DNA from: Acidobacteriota bacterium
GTDB taxonomy: Bacteria > Acidobacteriota > Terriglobia > Terriglobales > SCQP01
Assembly: GCA_021789895.1 (NCBI GenBank)
Contig: JAJYIU010000007.1
Span: 1 to 64,000 of the forward strand
DNA length: 64,000 nt
Direction of reading: 5' to 3'
Both the position numbers and the translations under genes were made by a program. The notes under the pieces were generated by a model that worked only from the letters and a program-made list of their open reading frames with translations, did no database searches and was not told the origin of the DNA. Below, piece by piece: positions 9,641-18,902 of the stretch; the first letter of the stretch is position 1; every line of letters starts with the position of its first letter.

Positions 9641-11831
9641 CCGGCGTGCCTCCCGGCATCGGCTTGCGGCCGAAGCGATACAACGAATAGGCCAGCAGCA
9701 GGAACACCGCCATCGCAATCCAGGGATTGCGGGCCCAGTGGCCGAACCACTGCGGGCCATATTCCAGCGCCGTGGCGCCGATGCGTCCCGTGGCCTTGAG
9801 GTAGGCGATGCCGGCGGCCAGCAAGCCGAAAATTGCGCCCCCGGCGATGAGGCCGCTGGAATACAGCGCCCCGCTGCCGGTGTCGCCTTCGGTTTTCCGG
9901 CCCTGCTCGGCCAGCCAGCGGATGACCCCGCCGGCGCAGATCGCCGCCGTCGTGCCCAGCCCCAGATAAGCGCCGACGGCGAAGGCTAGCGAGCGGATGC
10001 CGAGCATCTCGACCGCGGCGACGATAAACACCCCGATCAGGATCAGCGCCCAGGGCAGCCGGTGGTTGAGGATGCCATTGATCACCGTGGCCATCAGTTG
10101 CGCCTGCGGCGCGGGCACCTGCTCGGAGCCGATGCCCTGCACCCAATGCACGCGGATCTCGCCGCGGGCCGGGTCGTAGAGATATTTGCCGTCGGGAATG
10201 GCATTCGCGCCGATCGCGTTCAGCTCCCAATAGCGGCGTTGCCGCACTTGCGGCAGCACCGCCGCCGGCAGTTGATAATTCCGGCTTTCGATGCGGACGC
10301 CGGCGATGCCGGTTTGGCTGCCCTGCGTCTGGCGGGCGAGGGCGGGCAGAGCAAGGGTGAGCGGGCGGTAGCTGGAGTAGGCGGCGTTCAGGAACGGCAC
10401 CGTATATCCGATCACCAGCACCGAAGCCACCACCCCCATCATCAATCCCACCTGCTGCTTCCAGGGGGTGGCGCCGACCAGGAAGCCGGTTTTCAAATCC
10501 TGCGAGGTGGCGCCGGCGTTGGCGGCGGCAATCGCGACCGCGCCGCCGACGCTCAATGCCAGCGCGCTGTAAAGATGCCCCGTCCAGCCGGCCAGCACGA
10601 ACAACAGGCAGGTCAGCACCAGCGTGGCAATCGTCATGCCGGAGACCGGGTTCGAGGAGGTGCCGATGATGCCCACGATCCGGCTGGAAACCGTGACGAA
10701 GAAAAACCCGAACAGCACCACCAGCAAGGCGCTGAGCACGTTGCTGAACCAGGCCGCCTGCGGATTGTAGCGAAAGGCCAGGATGGCCCAGGTCAGCAGC
10801 CCCAGCAGGGCGGAGCCCACCAGCACCAGCCAGAGCGGCAGATCGCGCTCGGTGCGCAGCCGGCGGTTGGCGGCTACGCGCGCCTGCCGCTGCCGCAGTT
10901 CGCGCCAACTGCTGCGAAAGGCGCTGGCAATGGTCGGCAGCGTGCGCAGCAGCGTGATCAGGCCGGCGGCGGCGACCGCCCCCGCCCCGATCGGGCGGAT
11001 GTAGCTGGCCCAGATGTCGTCCGGCGAAAGATGGGCGATGGGCGCGGTGGCCGGATAGATCGCGCCGGGGAAGGCGCTGCCGAAAAATTTAATCGCCGGC
11101 GCAATCACCAGCCAGGAAAGCACCCCGCCGGCGAACAGCAGCGCCGACGTGCGCAGCCCGATGATGTAGCCGACGCCCAGGTACTCGGGCGTGATGTCCA
11201 TGCGAAAGCTGGCGCCCGGCAGCCAGCCCGGCTGGTACTGCGGATTTTCCCGCCAGAAATACAGCCCGTTCATCAGCAGCTTATAGGCGCTGCCGATGCC
11301 CAGCCCCCAGAACACCCGGCTGGCGAAATTCCCGCCCCGCTCGCCGGCCACCAGCACGTCGGCGCAGGCAGTGCCTTCCGGATACACCAGCACGCCATGC
11401 TCCTCGACGATCAGGTAGCGCCGCAGCGGAATCATGAACAGGATGCCCAGCCAGCCCCCGATCATGGCAAGCAGAAAGATGCGCGAGTATTCCAGCGGAA
11501 AGCCGAGAAAGATCATCGCCGGCAAGGTAAAAATGACCCCGGCGGCGATGGACTCGCCGGCCGAGCCGGTGGTCTGCACCAGATTGTTTTCCAGAATGCT
11601 CGAATGCCCCAGCTTTTTGAAGATGCTGATGGCCAGCACGGCAATCGGAATCGAAGCCGATACCGTCAGCCCGGCGCGCAGCCCCAGATAAGTCGAAACC
11701 GCGCCGAAGAGCAGGCCGAAGAGCAGGCCCAGCAGCACCGCCCGCGGGGTAAATTCCGGCAGGCTGGTTTCGGAGGGAACGAACGAGATGGGATGTGCGC
11801 GCTTCGGCGAGGTCGTCTGCGGGCTGGCCAT
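9633..11831 (-). CDS. OPT family oligopeptide/metal-chelate transporter
   Basis: 732 residues with about 14-16 hydrophobic segments. The N-terminus has the family pattern (RAVLLGLLFGLLFGAVSTYLGLRAGLTVSASIP) followed by NLVQTTGSAGESIAAG, and an internal SSNPVSGMTIATL motif, all typical of bacterial OPT proteins. It should sit in the inner membrane and import oligopeptides or metal-peptide complexes; the substrate is not readable. A soluble insertion of about 100 residues (near 480-590) separates membrane segments. It is followed by an overlapping zinc-ribbon gene. Confidence 0.9.
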   Translation of the reverse strand: MASPQTTSPKRAHPISFVPSETSLPEFTPRAVLLGLLFGLLFGAVSTYLGLRAGLTVSASIPIAVLAISIFKKLGHSSILENNLVQTTGSAGESIAAGVIFTLPAMIFLGFPLEYSRIFLLAMIGGWLGILFMIPLRRYLIVEEHGVLVYPEGTACADVLVAGERGGNFASRVFWGLGIGSAYKLLMNGLYFWRENPQYQPGWLPGASFRMDITPEYLGVGYIIGLRTSALLFAGGVLSWLVIAPAIKFFGSAFPGAIYPATAPIAHLSPDDIWASYIRPIGAGAVAAAGLITLLRTLPTIASAFRSSWRELRQRQARVAANRRLRTERDLPLWLVLVGSALLGLLTWAILAFRYNPQAAWFSNVLSALLVVLFGFFFVTVSSRIVGIIGTSSNPVSGMTIATLVLTCLLFVLAGWTGHLYSALALSVGGAVAIAAANAGATSQDLKTGFLVGATPWKQQVGLMMGVVASVLVIGYTVPFLNAAYSSYRPLTLALPALARQTQGSQTGIAGVRIESRNYQLPAAVLPQVRQRRYWELNAIGANAIPDGKYLYDPARGEIRVHWVQGIGSEQVPAPQAQLMATVINGILNHRLPWALILIGVFIVAAVEMLGIRSLAFAVGAYLGLGTTAAICAGGVIRWLAEQGRKTEGDTGSGALYSSGLIAGGAIFGLLAAGIAYLKATGRIGATALEYGPQWFGHWARNPWIAMAVFLLLAYSLYRFGRKPMPGGTPGE

Positions 11832-12358
11832 AGTGCATCCTGCGGCGCCCCGGTCCGTTCCGGCGGCGCACTCACGCGAAAATGTAACACGTTATTTCAT
11901 CTTTTCAAATTCTTGGATTGTAATGCCAAGTTGGCGGATTATTTTAAAAACCAAGGGGGGAGCCGATCTCGCGTCCACCATGGAATGGGATGGTGACGGT
12001 ACGGCCATCGGGATGATGCCAGCGTCCATGACTCCCGGTCTGCCGGCTTTTTATAAAAACCCAGGCCCTAGGAGCGAAAGCTCTGAAAATTTAACTTGAT
12101 ACAACTTCCGTATGATCCAACGGCAGGGTTTTGCCTTGATATTTGTATTCTTCTGCGATCATCTGAAATACATTCTTTCATTCGTCAAGCGCTTCTCCTC
12201 GAGTCGGCATTAACGCATAGCAACCGGATATGGCGGGAATTTCAGCTACCCCAGCCCCGTCTTCTTGGCGATAAAGAATCGTTTTATATTCTTCAAATCG
12301 CATGCATCAGATTTGCGCAAATCAGCCGCTAAATTCGACCGTTTACAATAGAAGTACG
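11832..12358 (+). other. Non-coding divergent interval between the OPT transporter and metH
   Basis: About 530 bp that is less GC-rich than its surroundings. It must hold the promoters of both divergent genes. No known riboswitch consensus (cobalamin, SAM, SAH) could be recognised. Short open frames in it (for example 12096-12332) have no family resemblance and no ribosome-binding site. The only clear structure is a palindrome at 12310-12323. Confidence 0.5.
12310..12323. promoter_or_regulatory. 14-bp palindrome upstream of metH
   Basis: GATTTGCGCAAATC is a perfect dyad placed 35 bp before the metH ATG, next to TTTACA at 12341-12346. The position fits an operator for a dimeric repressor or activator. 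No regulator is identified. Confidence 0.35.
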
Positions 12359-15300
12359 ATGAATTCTGCCGAACGCCGCGCGGCTTTGCTCGCCGCCCTG
12401 GGGGAACGCATCCTGGTGCTCGACGGCGCCATGGGCACCATGCTGCAACAGCAGCAGCTCACCGCCGCCGATTTCGGCGGCCCCGAGTTGGAAGGCTGCA
12501 ACGAACACCTGGTGCTCAGCCGGCCGGAAGTGGTCGCCGGCATACACCGGCGCTATCTGGAAGCCGGCGCCGACATCATCGAAACCAACAGCTTCGGCGG
12601 CACGCGCATCGTGCTGGGCGAATACGGCTTGCAGGAAAAAGTGGCTGAGATCAATCGCGCCGCCGCCCGGCTGGCCCGCGCGGCCGCCGATCGCTGCGCA
12701 ACCCCCGGCCGGCCGCGCTGGGTCGCGGGCTCGATCGGCCCCACCACCCGCGCCATCTCAGTCACCGGCGGCATCTCCTTTCCCGCCTTGCAGGAGGCGT
12801 TTTACGAGCAGGCGCGGGCGCTCTGGGAAGGCGGCGTGGATCTGTTCCTGATCGAGACTTGCCAGGATACGCGCAACATTAAAGCCGCCGCGCTGGCCGC
12901 CTTGCGCCTGCGCCAGGAAACCGGCGAGCCGATTCCTTTCATCGTCTCCGGCACCATCGAGCCGATGGGCGCGATGCTGGCCGGGCAGAGCGCCGAGGCC
13001 CTGTGGGTCTCGCTGGCCCACCTGCCTTTGCTCGCGATCGGGCTGAACTGCGCTACCGGGCCCGAGTTCATGACCGATCACCTGCGCACCCTCTCGAGTC
13101 TGGCCACCTGCGCCCTTTCCTGCTACCCCAACGCCGGGCTGCCCGATGAAGAGGGCCGTTACCTGGAAACGCCGGAGTCGCTGGCGGCGCAGCTTGAGCG
13201 CTTTGCCCGGCGCGGCTGGCTGAATCTGGTGGGCGGCTGTTGCGGCACCACCGACGCGCACATCCGCGCCCTGGCGGCGATGGTCCAGGGCTTGCCGCCG
13301 CGCCGCCCGCCGGCCCCTTCGCGCCGCAGCTTCTACAGCGGCATCGAGGTGGTCGAAGCCGAGCCTTCCACCCGCCCGCTGTTGGTCGGCGAACGCACCA
13401 ACGTCATCGGTTCGCGGCAGTTCATGCGCCTGATCGCGGAAGAACGCTGGGAAGAAGCCTCGGAAATCGGCCGCCGCCAGGTGCGCAACGGCGCCCAGAT
13501 CGTGGATGTGTGCCTGCAAAGCACCGAGCGCGATGAGCTGCGCGACATCCCGCCCTTTTACGAGCAGCTTATCCGCAAAATCAAGGCGCCGATCATGCTC
13601 GATTCGACCGACGCGCGCGCGCTCGAGCTGGCCCTGACCTACTGCCAGGGCAAGAGCCTGATCAACTCCATCAACCTGGAAGACGGCGAATTGAAATTCG
13701 AGCGCGTGGCGCCGCTGGCCCGGCGCTATGGCGCGGCGCTGGTGGTGGGCTGCATTGACGAAGACCCGGTGCAGGCGCAGGCGTTCACCCGCGAGCGCAA
13801 ACTCGAGGTGGCGCGCCGCTCCTTCCGCCTGCTGACCGAAAAATACGGCATTCCCCCGGAAGACATCATCCTGGACCCGCTGGTGTTTCCCTGCGCCACC
13901 GGAGACGAAAATTATATCGGCGCTGCGGTGGAAACCATCGAGGGCATCCGCCTGATCAAAGCCGGGCTGCCGGAAGCCCGCACCATCCTGGGCATCTCCA
14001 ATATCTCCTTCGGCCTGCCGGCGGCGGCGCGCGAGGTGGTCAACTCCGTCTTCCTCTACCATGCCACCCGCGCCGGGCTCGACCTGGCCATCGTCAACTC
14101 GGAAAAGATCGAGCGCTTCGCCTCGCTTCCCCCCGCCGAACGCGAGCTGGCCGAAGCGCTGCTGTTCAACCGCCCGCCCGCCCTCATTCCGCCCGGCCAT
14201 CCGCAAGCCGCGTGGCTGCAGGCCGCCCCGGAAGACTGGCGGCGCCAGACGCGCGAGCAGAAAATCGCCGTCAATCAGTTTCAGATCGCCGCCCTCAGCC
14301 AGCACTTCCGCCAGGCCGGCGTGCGCGCCCGCGCCGCCGCCGCCGCGCTCTCGCTCGATGAGCGCCTCGCGCGCTATATCATCGAGGGATCGAAAGACGG
14401 TCTGGTCGAAGACCTCGACCGCAAGCTGGCCGCAGGCGCGCGCCCGCTCGATATCATCAATGGCCCGTTGATGCAGGGCATGGGCGAGGTGGGCCGGCTG
14501 TTCAACGCCAACGAACTGATCGTGGCCGAGGTGCTGCAATCGGCCGAGGCGATGAAGGCGGCGGTCGCCCACCTCCAGCAATTCATGGAAAAAACCGATG
14601 CCCTGCATCGCGGGCGCATCCTGCTGGCTACCGTCAAGGGCGATGTCCATGATATCGGCAAAAACCTGGTGGATATCATCCTTTCCAACAACGGCTACGA
14701 AGTCATCAATCTCGGCATCAAAGTGCCGCCGGAGGCATTGATCGAGGCCTGGCAGCGCCACCGCCCCGACGCCATCGGGCTTTCCGGCCTGCTGGTGAAG
14801 AGCGCCCAGCAAATGGTGGTCACCGCTTCCGACCTGCGGGAAGCCGGGGTCACCGCGCCGCTGCTGGTCGGCGGCGCGGCGCTCTCGGACCGCTTCACCC
14901 GCACCCGCATCGCCCCCGCCTATTCCGAACTGGTCTGCTACGCCCGCGATGCGATGACCGGGCTGGAGTTGATGAACCGGGTCATGACGCCGGAGCAACG
15001 CCCGCGCCTGCGCTCCGAGTTTGCCGCCGGCGAGCCCTCGCCGCCGCCCCCCGCCGCGGCCCCGCCTTCACCCGCCGTTCCGGCGCGGCGGAGCGCCAAA
15101 ATTCGCGCCGATCTGCCCATTCCCGCGGCGCCCTACCTCGATCGCCGCCTGCGCCCGCTCGATCATCTGGACGAGCTCTGGAATTACATCAATCCCCACA
15201 TGCTCTACCGCCATCATCTGGGCTTTAAGGGCAACTTCGAGCAAGCCCTCGCCGAGCGCGATCGCAAGGCGCTGGAATTGGAAGCGCAGGTGGAGGATTT

Positions 15301-15958
15301 GAAGCGCCAGGCGCGCGAATTCCTCCGCCCCCGCGCGGTTTGGCAATTTTTCGAGGCCGAAGCGGACGGCAACACGCTGCATCTGTTCGCGCCCGGCCAG
15401 CGGCGGCCGCTGCACAGCTTCCAGTTCGAGCGCCAGCCGCGCTCGGAAGGTTTGTGCCTGGCCGATTACATTCTGCCCGCCGCCGGCGGCCGGCGCGATC
15501 ACCTGGCCCTGTTCGTGGTCACTGCCGGCGCCGGCGTGCGCGAGCGCAGCGAAGCGGCGCGCCGCGCCGGACGTTTTTTCGCATCCCACGGCCTGCAGGT
15601 GCTGGCGCTGGAAACCGCCGAAGCCGCGGCCGAATACCTGCATCGCCGCCTGCGCGAAGATTGGGGCTTCCCCGATCCGCCGGGCATGACCATGCAGCAG
15701 CGCTTCACCTCGCGCTACCGCGGCAAGCGTTATGCCTTCGGCTACCCCGCCTGCCCCAACCTCGCTGACCAGGCCGGAATCTGGAAATTGCTGCGCCCCG
15801 AGGAAATCGGGGTGGAGTTGACCGAGGGCATGATGATGGAACCGGAGGCCAGCACCAGCGCGCTGGTTTTCCACCATCCCGATTGCAGCTATTTTTCGGT
15901 CAGCGAAGAGGCTGCCGGCCGCGCCGTGCCGGCCGGCGAGGGCCGGGCGATTCCCTAG
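12359..15958 (+). CDS. metH: Cobalamin-dependent methionine synthase
   Basis: 1199 residues, the normal full length. It transfers a methyl group from 5-methyltetrahydrofolate via cobalamin to homocysteine. Domains in order: homocysteine-binding barrel (about 1-320) with zinc-ligand Cys in GLNCATG and GGCCGTT; pterin-binding barrel (about 340-600); cobalamin cap and Rossmann domain (about 630-880) with DVHDIGKN near 761-768, whose His ligates cobalt; a Pro/Ala-rich linker (about 885-915); and the AdoMet reactivation domain to the end (MTMQQRFTSRYRGKRYAFGYPACPNL). The ATG at 12359 is preferred over an in-frame ATG at 12302, which would add an untypical 19 residues. All modules are fused, so no separate activation protein is needed. 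Confidence 0.97.
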   Translation: MNSAERRAALLAALGERILVLDGAMGTMLQQQQLTAADFGGPELEGCNEHLVLSRPEVVAGIHRRYLEAGADIIETNSFGGTRIVLGEYGLQEKVAEINRAAARLARAAADRCATPGRPRWVAGSIGPTTRAISVTGGISFPALQEAFYEQARALWEGGVDLFLIETCQDTRNIKAAALAALRLRQETGEPIPFIVSGTIEPMGAMLAGQSAEALWVSLAHLPLLAIGLNCATGPEFMTDHLRTLSSLATCALSCYPNAGLPDEEGRYLETPESLAAQLERFARRGWLNLVGGCCGTTDAHIRALAAMVQGLPPRRPPAPSRRSFYSGIEVVEAEPSTRPLLVGERTNVIGSRQFMRLIAEERWEEASEIGRRQVRNGAQIVDVCLQSTERDELRDIPPFYEQLIRKIKAPIMLDSTDARALELALTYCQGKSLINSINLEDGELKFERVAPLARRYGAALVVGCIDEDPVQAQAFTRERKLEVARRSFRLLTEKYGIPPEDIILDPLVFPCATGDENYIGAAVETIEGIRLIKAGLPEARTILGISNISFGLPAAAREVVNSVFLYHATRAGLDLAIVNSEKIERFASLPPAERELAEALLFNRPPALIPPGHPQAAWLQAAPEDWRRQTREQKIAVNQFQIAALSQHFRQAGVRARAAAAALSLDERLARYIIEGSKDGLVEDLDRKLAAGARPLDIINGPLMQGMGEVGRLFNANELIVAEVLQSAEAMKAAVAHLQQFMEKTDALHRGRILLATVKGDVHDIGKNLVDIILSNNGYEVINLGIKVPPEALIEAWQRHRPDAIGLSGLLVKSAQQMVVTASDLREAGVTAPLLVGGAALSDRFTRTRIAPAYSELVCYARDAMTGLELMNRVMTPEQRPRLRSEFAAGEPSPPPPAAAPPSPAVPARRSAKIRADLPIPAAPYLDRRLRPLDHLDELWNYINPHMLYRHHLGFKGNFEQALAERDRKALELEAQVEDLKRQAREFLRPRAVWQFFEAEADGNTLHLFAPGQRRPLHSFQFERQPRSEGLCLADYILPAAGGRRDHLALFVVTAGAGVRERSEAARRAGRFFASHGLQVLALETAEAAAEYLHRRLREDWGFPDPPGMTMQQRFTSRYRGKRYAFGYPACPNLADQAGIWKLLRPEEIGVELTEGMMMEPEASTSALVFHHPDCSYFSVSEEAAGRAVPAGEGRAIP

Positions 15959-16094
15959 CAATCGCCTGCCGGCGTCAGCGGTTCCGCTTTGCGGCCGGCT
16001 CGCGGCTTAAATAAATTGCGTACAGCAGCACGGCCGCAAGCCAGCCGTTCCCTGCGATGGTATCGCCCCAAAAATACGGCAGGGTCATGCGCGA

Positions 16095-16517
16095 TCACGC
16101 CGCTTTCGGCTGGGAGACGTCTTCCAGCACTTTTTTGGCTTCGCCCGATTTTTCTCGCGCCAGGTCGGCTTGGGCGATGATGCCCACCAGCCGCCCGTTC
16201 TCGGTGACCAGCATGCGGCGCAACTGATGGCGGCGCATCAACTCGACTGCGTCTTTGATATCGTCATCGGCCTCGCAGGTGACCGCCGGGGTCGTCATCG
16301 CTTCGCGGCAGGTGATCTCCGACGCCCTCCGGTCGATGCGGCCCAGCAACAGCGCCGCATCGCGGTCGGTCACGATCCCGAGCGGCCGCAGTCCTTCGCG
16401 GTCCTCGACGACCGGCACCGCGCCCACGTCCTGTGCGCCCATAATGGCCAGTGCGTCCATCAGGCGCTCGTGCGGTAAACACGTTGTCGGCGAATGCATC
16501 AATTCGGAACACTTCAT
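16095..16517 (-). CDS. Two-CBS-domain protein
   Basis: 140 residues consisting almost only of a CBS pair (about 8-60 and 72-122; GAVPVVEDREGLRPLGIVTDRD and RRMLVTENGRLVGIIAQADLAR). Such stand-alone CBS proteins bind adenosyl nucleotides and act as energy sensors; the partner is unknown. It converges on metH with 136 bp between stop codons, which contain GC-rich dyads. A frame upstream (16518-16636) holds no gene. Confidence 0.88.
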   Translation of the reverse strand: MKCSELMHSPTTCLPHERLMDALAIMGAQDVGAVPVVEDREGLRPLGIVTDRDAALLLGRIDRRASEITCREAMTTPAVTCEADDDIKDAVELMRRHQLRRMLVTENGRLVGIIAQADLAREKSGEAKKVLEDVSQPKAA

Positions 16518-16636
16518 AATCTCGGCCTCGCTTTCCGGGGAGAACTCCTGCGTCGGATATGCCTTTGGCGGTGGTCATATAGACGCCGGCATCCGGACCG
16601 GCGTTGTCCCGCCGCGGGTGAAATCTCCGGCCGCTT

Positions 16637-17707
16637 TTAGCGCGGCTGCTGCTGCGTGGCGCAATGGCAGGCGCCCAAACCCCAGACCATGTCGGAGCAC
16701 TCGATGGGGCAGATTTCGCGCCCGGGAAACACGCGCGCCAGCGTTGCCATCGCTTCCCGGTCGGCGGGACAGCCGAAGACGGGCAGGAGCACGGCCCGGT
16801 TGCCGATATAAAAATTCAAATAGCTGGCGGGCAGCCGCTGCTCCTCGTAGATGACCGGCGCGGGCATGGGCAGGGTCGCCAGATTGAAGGCGCGGCCGTT
16901 CTCGTCGCGCATCGCTCGCAGCCGGGCGAGATTCTCCTGCAGCGGGCGGTAATTGGCATCCAGCGGATCGGCTTCCACCGCGGCCAGCACGGTGTCGGGC
17001 GCGGCGAAGCGCGCCAAGTCGTCCACATGCCCGTCGGTATCGTCGCCGGCGATGCCCTCGCCCAGCCAGTAGATCTGGCGCACGCCCAGCGCGGCGCGCA
17101 GTTTCTGCTCAATCTCCTTCCGGCTCAGGCCGGGATTGCGGTTGGGATTGAGCAGGCAGGCCTCGGTGGTGAGCAAGGCTCCGCGGCCGTTCACGTCAAT
17201 GGAGCCGCCTTCGAGCACCATCGTTTCCCGCCAGGCGGGGAGGTTCAGGGCTTCGCCGATTTTGCCCGGCACGGCATTGTCCAGATCGAACGGCGGGTAT
17301 TTACCGCCCCAGGCGTTATATGCCCAATCCAGGAGCACGCGTTCCCGCCGTCCACCCGCTTCCCGCACCAGGAAGATCGGTCCATGGTCGCGCACCCAGG
17401 CGTCATTGGTGGGGATATCGAACCAGCGCACCCGCTGCAGCGGCACGCCCGCCGCGCGCAGGCTGGCCTCGGCGGATGCGCGCAACTCCGGCGCGCCGTT
17501 GATATGCACGCCTTCCCCCGCCGCCAGGGCCCCTGCCATTGCGGCGAAGACGGCGGGAATGGGCGCGAATTTGCCCGGCCAGCTTGCTTCTTTATGCGGC
17601 CAGGAAAGCCAGGTGGCCTCGTGCGGCTCCCACTCCGCCGGCATGCGAAATCCGGCTTCGCCGGGCGGAAGGGGGAGTGGCGGCGCAGCCGGCATGCGAA
17701 GGATCAT
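16637..17707 (-). CDS. aguA: Agmatine deiminase
   Basis: 356 residues of the agmatine/peptidyl-arginine deiminase fold. It hydrolyses agmatine to N-carbamoylputrescine and ammonia. Family motifs are seen: PAEWEPHEATWLSWPH at the start, NDAWVRDHGP, VLEGGSIDVNG, DDTDGHVDD with the catalytic His/Asp, and the C-terminal nucleophile Cys349 in ACHCATQQQP (usual form NIHCITQQQP). Its ATG overlaps the stop of the next gene upstream (ATGA at 17704-17707), so deiminase and amidase are co-translated. An internal ATG 12 bp downstream is an alternative start. Confidence 0.93.
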   Translation of the reverse strand: MILRMPAAPPLPLPPGEAGFRMPAEWEPHEATWLSWPHKEASWPGKFAPIPAVFAAMAGALAAGEGVHINGAPELRASAEASLRAAGVPLQRVRWFDIPTNDAWVRDHGPIFLVREAGGRRERVLLDWAYNAWGGKYPPFDLDNAVPGKIGEALNLPAWRETMVLEGGSIDVNGRGALLTTEACLLNPNRNPGLSRKEIEQKLRAALGVRQIYWLGEGIAGDDTDGHVDDLARFAAPDTVLAAVEADPLDANYRPLQENLARLRAMRDENGRAFNLATLPMPAPVIYEEQRLPASYLNFYIGNRAVLLPVFGCPADREAMATLARVFPGREICPIECSDMVWGLGACHCATQQQPR

Positions 17708-18588
17708 TGCGGACGCGCCCGCAGCTTCAGCTCGCCATACGCATCAATGCGGCGGTCGCGGAGAAAGGGCCAGTGCATGCGCGTTTCGGCGACCCGGTCG
17801 AGATCGATTTTCGCAGCCACGATGGCTTCCTGCTGGTGCGCCGCCTCGGCCACGATCTGCCCCGAGGGATCGCAGATGAAGCTGTGTCCCCAAAACTCGA
17901 TCCCCTCGCCTACGAGCCGTTCGTGCCCGACCCGGTTGGGCGCGGCGACGTAAAGGCCGTTGGCGATCGCATGGCTGCGCTGGATCAGTTGCCAGGAGTC
18001 CAGTTGCCGTGCGCCCCATGCCGCTTTTTCCGCCGGATGCCAGCCGATGGCGGTGGGAAACAACAGCAGTTCCGCTCCCGCCAGCGCCGCCAGGCGCGCG
18101 CCTTCGGGAAACCATTGGTCCCAGCACACCTGCACCGCGATGCGGCCGTGCCGGCTGGCGAATACCGGAAAGCCCTGATCGCCGGGGGTGAAATAGAACT
18201 TTTCGTAATAAAGCGGGTCGTCGGGGATGTGCATCTTGCGATAGCGCCCGAGCAGCCGGCCGTCCGCATCGAGCACCACGGCAGTATTGTGGTAGAGGCC
18301 CGGCAAGCGGCGCTCGAACAGCGAAGCCACCACCACCACCTCCCGGCGCCGCGCCCACGCGCTTAAGCGTTCCGTCGTCGGACCGGGAATCGGTTCCGCC
18401 TGCTCGAACCAGCGGTGCTCCTCCGCCTGGCAGAAGTAGGGGGTGAGAAACAGCTCCTGCGTGCACACGATCTGCGCGCCCGCGTCGGCGGCGGCGTCCA
18501 TTTTTTCCAGCGTCCGTTGCAAATTGGCGGCCGCCGGTTCTGCCGCCGTCATCTGCAGCAAGGCTAATTGAACCGGTCGCGCCATCAA
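17704..18588 (-). CDS. aguB: N-carbamoylputrescine amidase
   Basis: 294 residues of the nitrilase superfamily. It hydrolyses N-carbamoylputrescine to putrescine, completing the agmatine route with the overlapping aguA. The catalytic triad is present: Glu45 (CTQELF), Lys118 (YRKMHIPD) and Cys155 (VQVCWDQWFPE). The signature around DPLYYEKFYF and the WH motif after FPTAIG are typical of plant and bacterial carbamoylputrescine amidases. Its own start overlaps the stop of a small upstream gene (ATGA at 18585-18588). Confidence 0.93.
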   Translation of the reverse strand: MMARPVQLALLQMTAAEPAAANLQRTLEKMDAAADAGAQIVCTQELFLTPYFCQAEEHRWFEQAEPIPGPTTERLSAWARRREVVVVASLFERRLPGLYHNTAVVLDADGRLLGRYRKMHIPDDPLYYEKFYFTPGDQGFPVFASRHGRIAVQVCWDQWFPEGARLAALAGAELLLFPTAIGWHPAEKAAWGARQLDSWQLIQRSHAIANGLYVAAPNRVGHERLVGEGIEFWGHSFICDPSGQIVAEAAHQQEAIVAAKIDLDRVAETRMHWPFLRDRRIDAYGELKLRARPQ

Positions 18589-18851
18589 CGTTCGTCGCGC
18601 TCGCGCATCAGCGCGTTCGGCATGGACCGGATTTCAAACAATCCCGCGAGGATTTGGTTGAATCGCGTCTTGACTTCCCCGCGTGGGGCGTTCATTTGCG
18701 CTTTCATTTCCGCAAACCCGGCATGGACGCCTGCGAACCGGGCATTGATGTTTTCCCGTAAATCGCCTCTGCGGCGGTTGCCGTAAATCAGCCTTCCCGG
18801 CATCGCGGCCAAAATCGTGACCGCCAGGACGATGGTTTGCGCCCAACTCAT
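18585..18851 (-). CDS. Small membrane protein with coiled-coil tail
   Basis: 88 residues from the ATG at 18851 (other in-frame ATGs at 18872 and 18902). One hydrophobic segment (TIVLAVTILAAMPGRLIY, about residues 6-24) is followed by a basic stretch and an amphipathic helix (ENINARFAGVHAGFAEMKAQM) that could form a coiled coil. No named family is recognised. It overlaps aguB and so probably belongs to that operon; a membrane-anchoring or regulatory role would be a guess. Confidence 0.5.
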   Translation of the reverse strand: MSWAQTIVLAVTILAAMPGRLIYGNRRRGDLRENINARFAGVHAGFAEMKAQMNAPRGEVKTRFNQILAGLFEIRSMPNALMRERDER

Positions 18852-18902
18852 ATCCCGCGTCTCTAACGGCATTCTATCTGAAATCAACAAGGGAGGCGGC
18901 AA

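Noticed and set aside
10062-11996. 644-codon plus-strand frame antisense to the OPT transporter
   Set aside because: It is the shadow of a well-supported membrane protein, and its translation is Gln/Gly/Arg-rich without domains.
12096-12332. 78-codon ORF upstream of metH
   Set aside because: No ribosome-binding site, no homology, and it runs into the metH promoter and palindrome.
11832-12358. Cobalamin or SAM riboswitch for metH
   Set aside because: No conserved box or fold of these classes could be recognised by eye.
12758-14998. 746-codon open frame antisense to metH
   Set aside because: It mirrors a complete methionine synthase and has low-complexity Gly/Arg/Ala composition; a GC-rich codon-position artefact.
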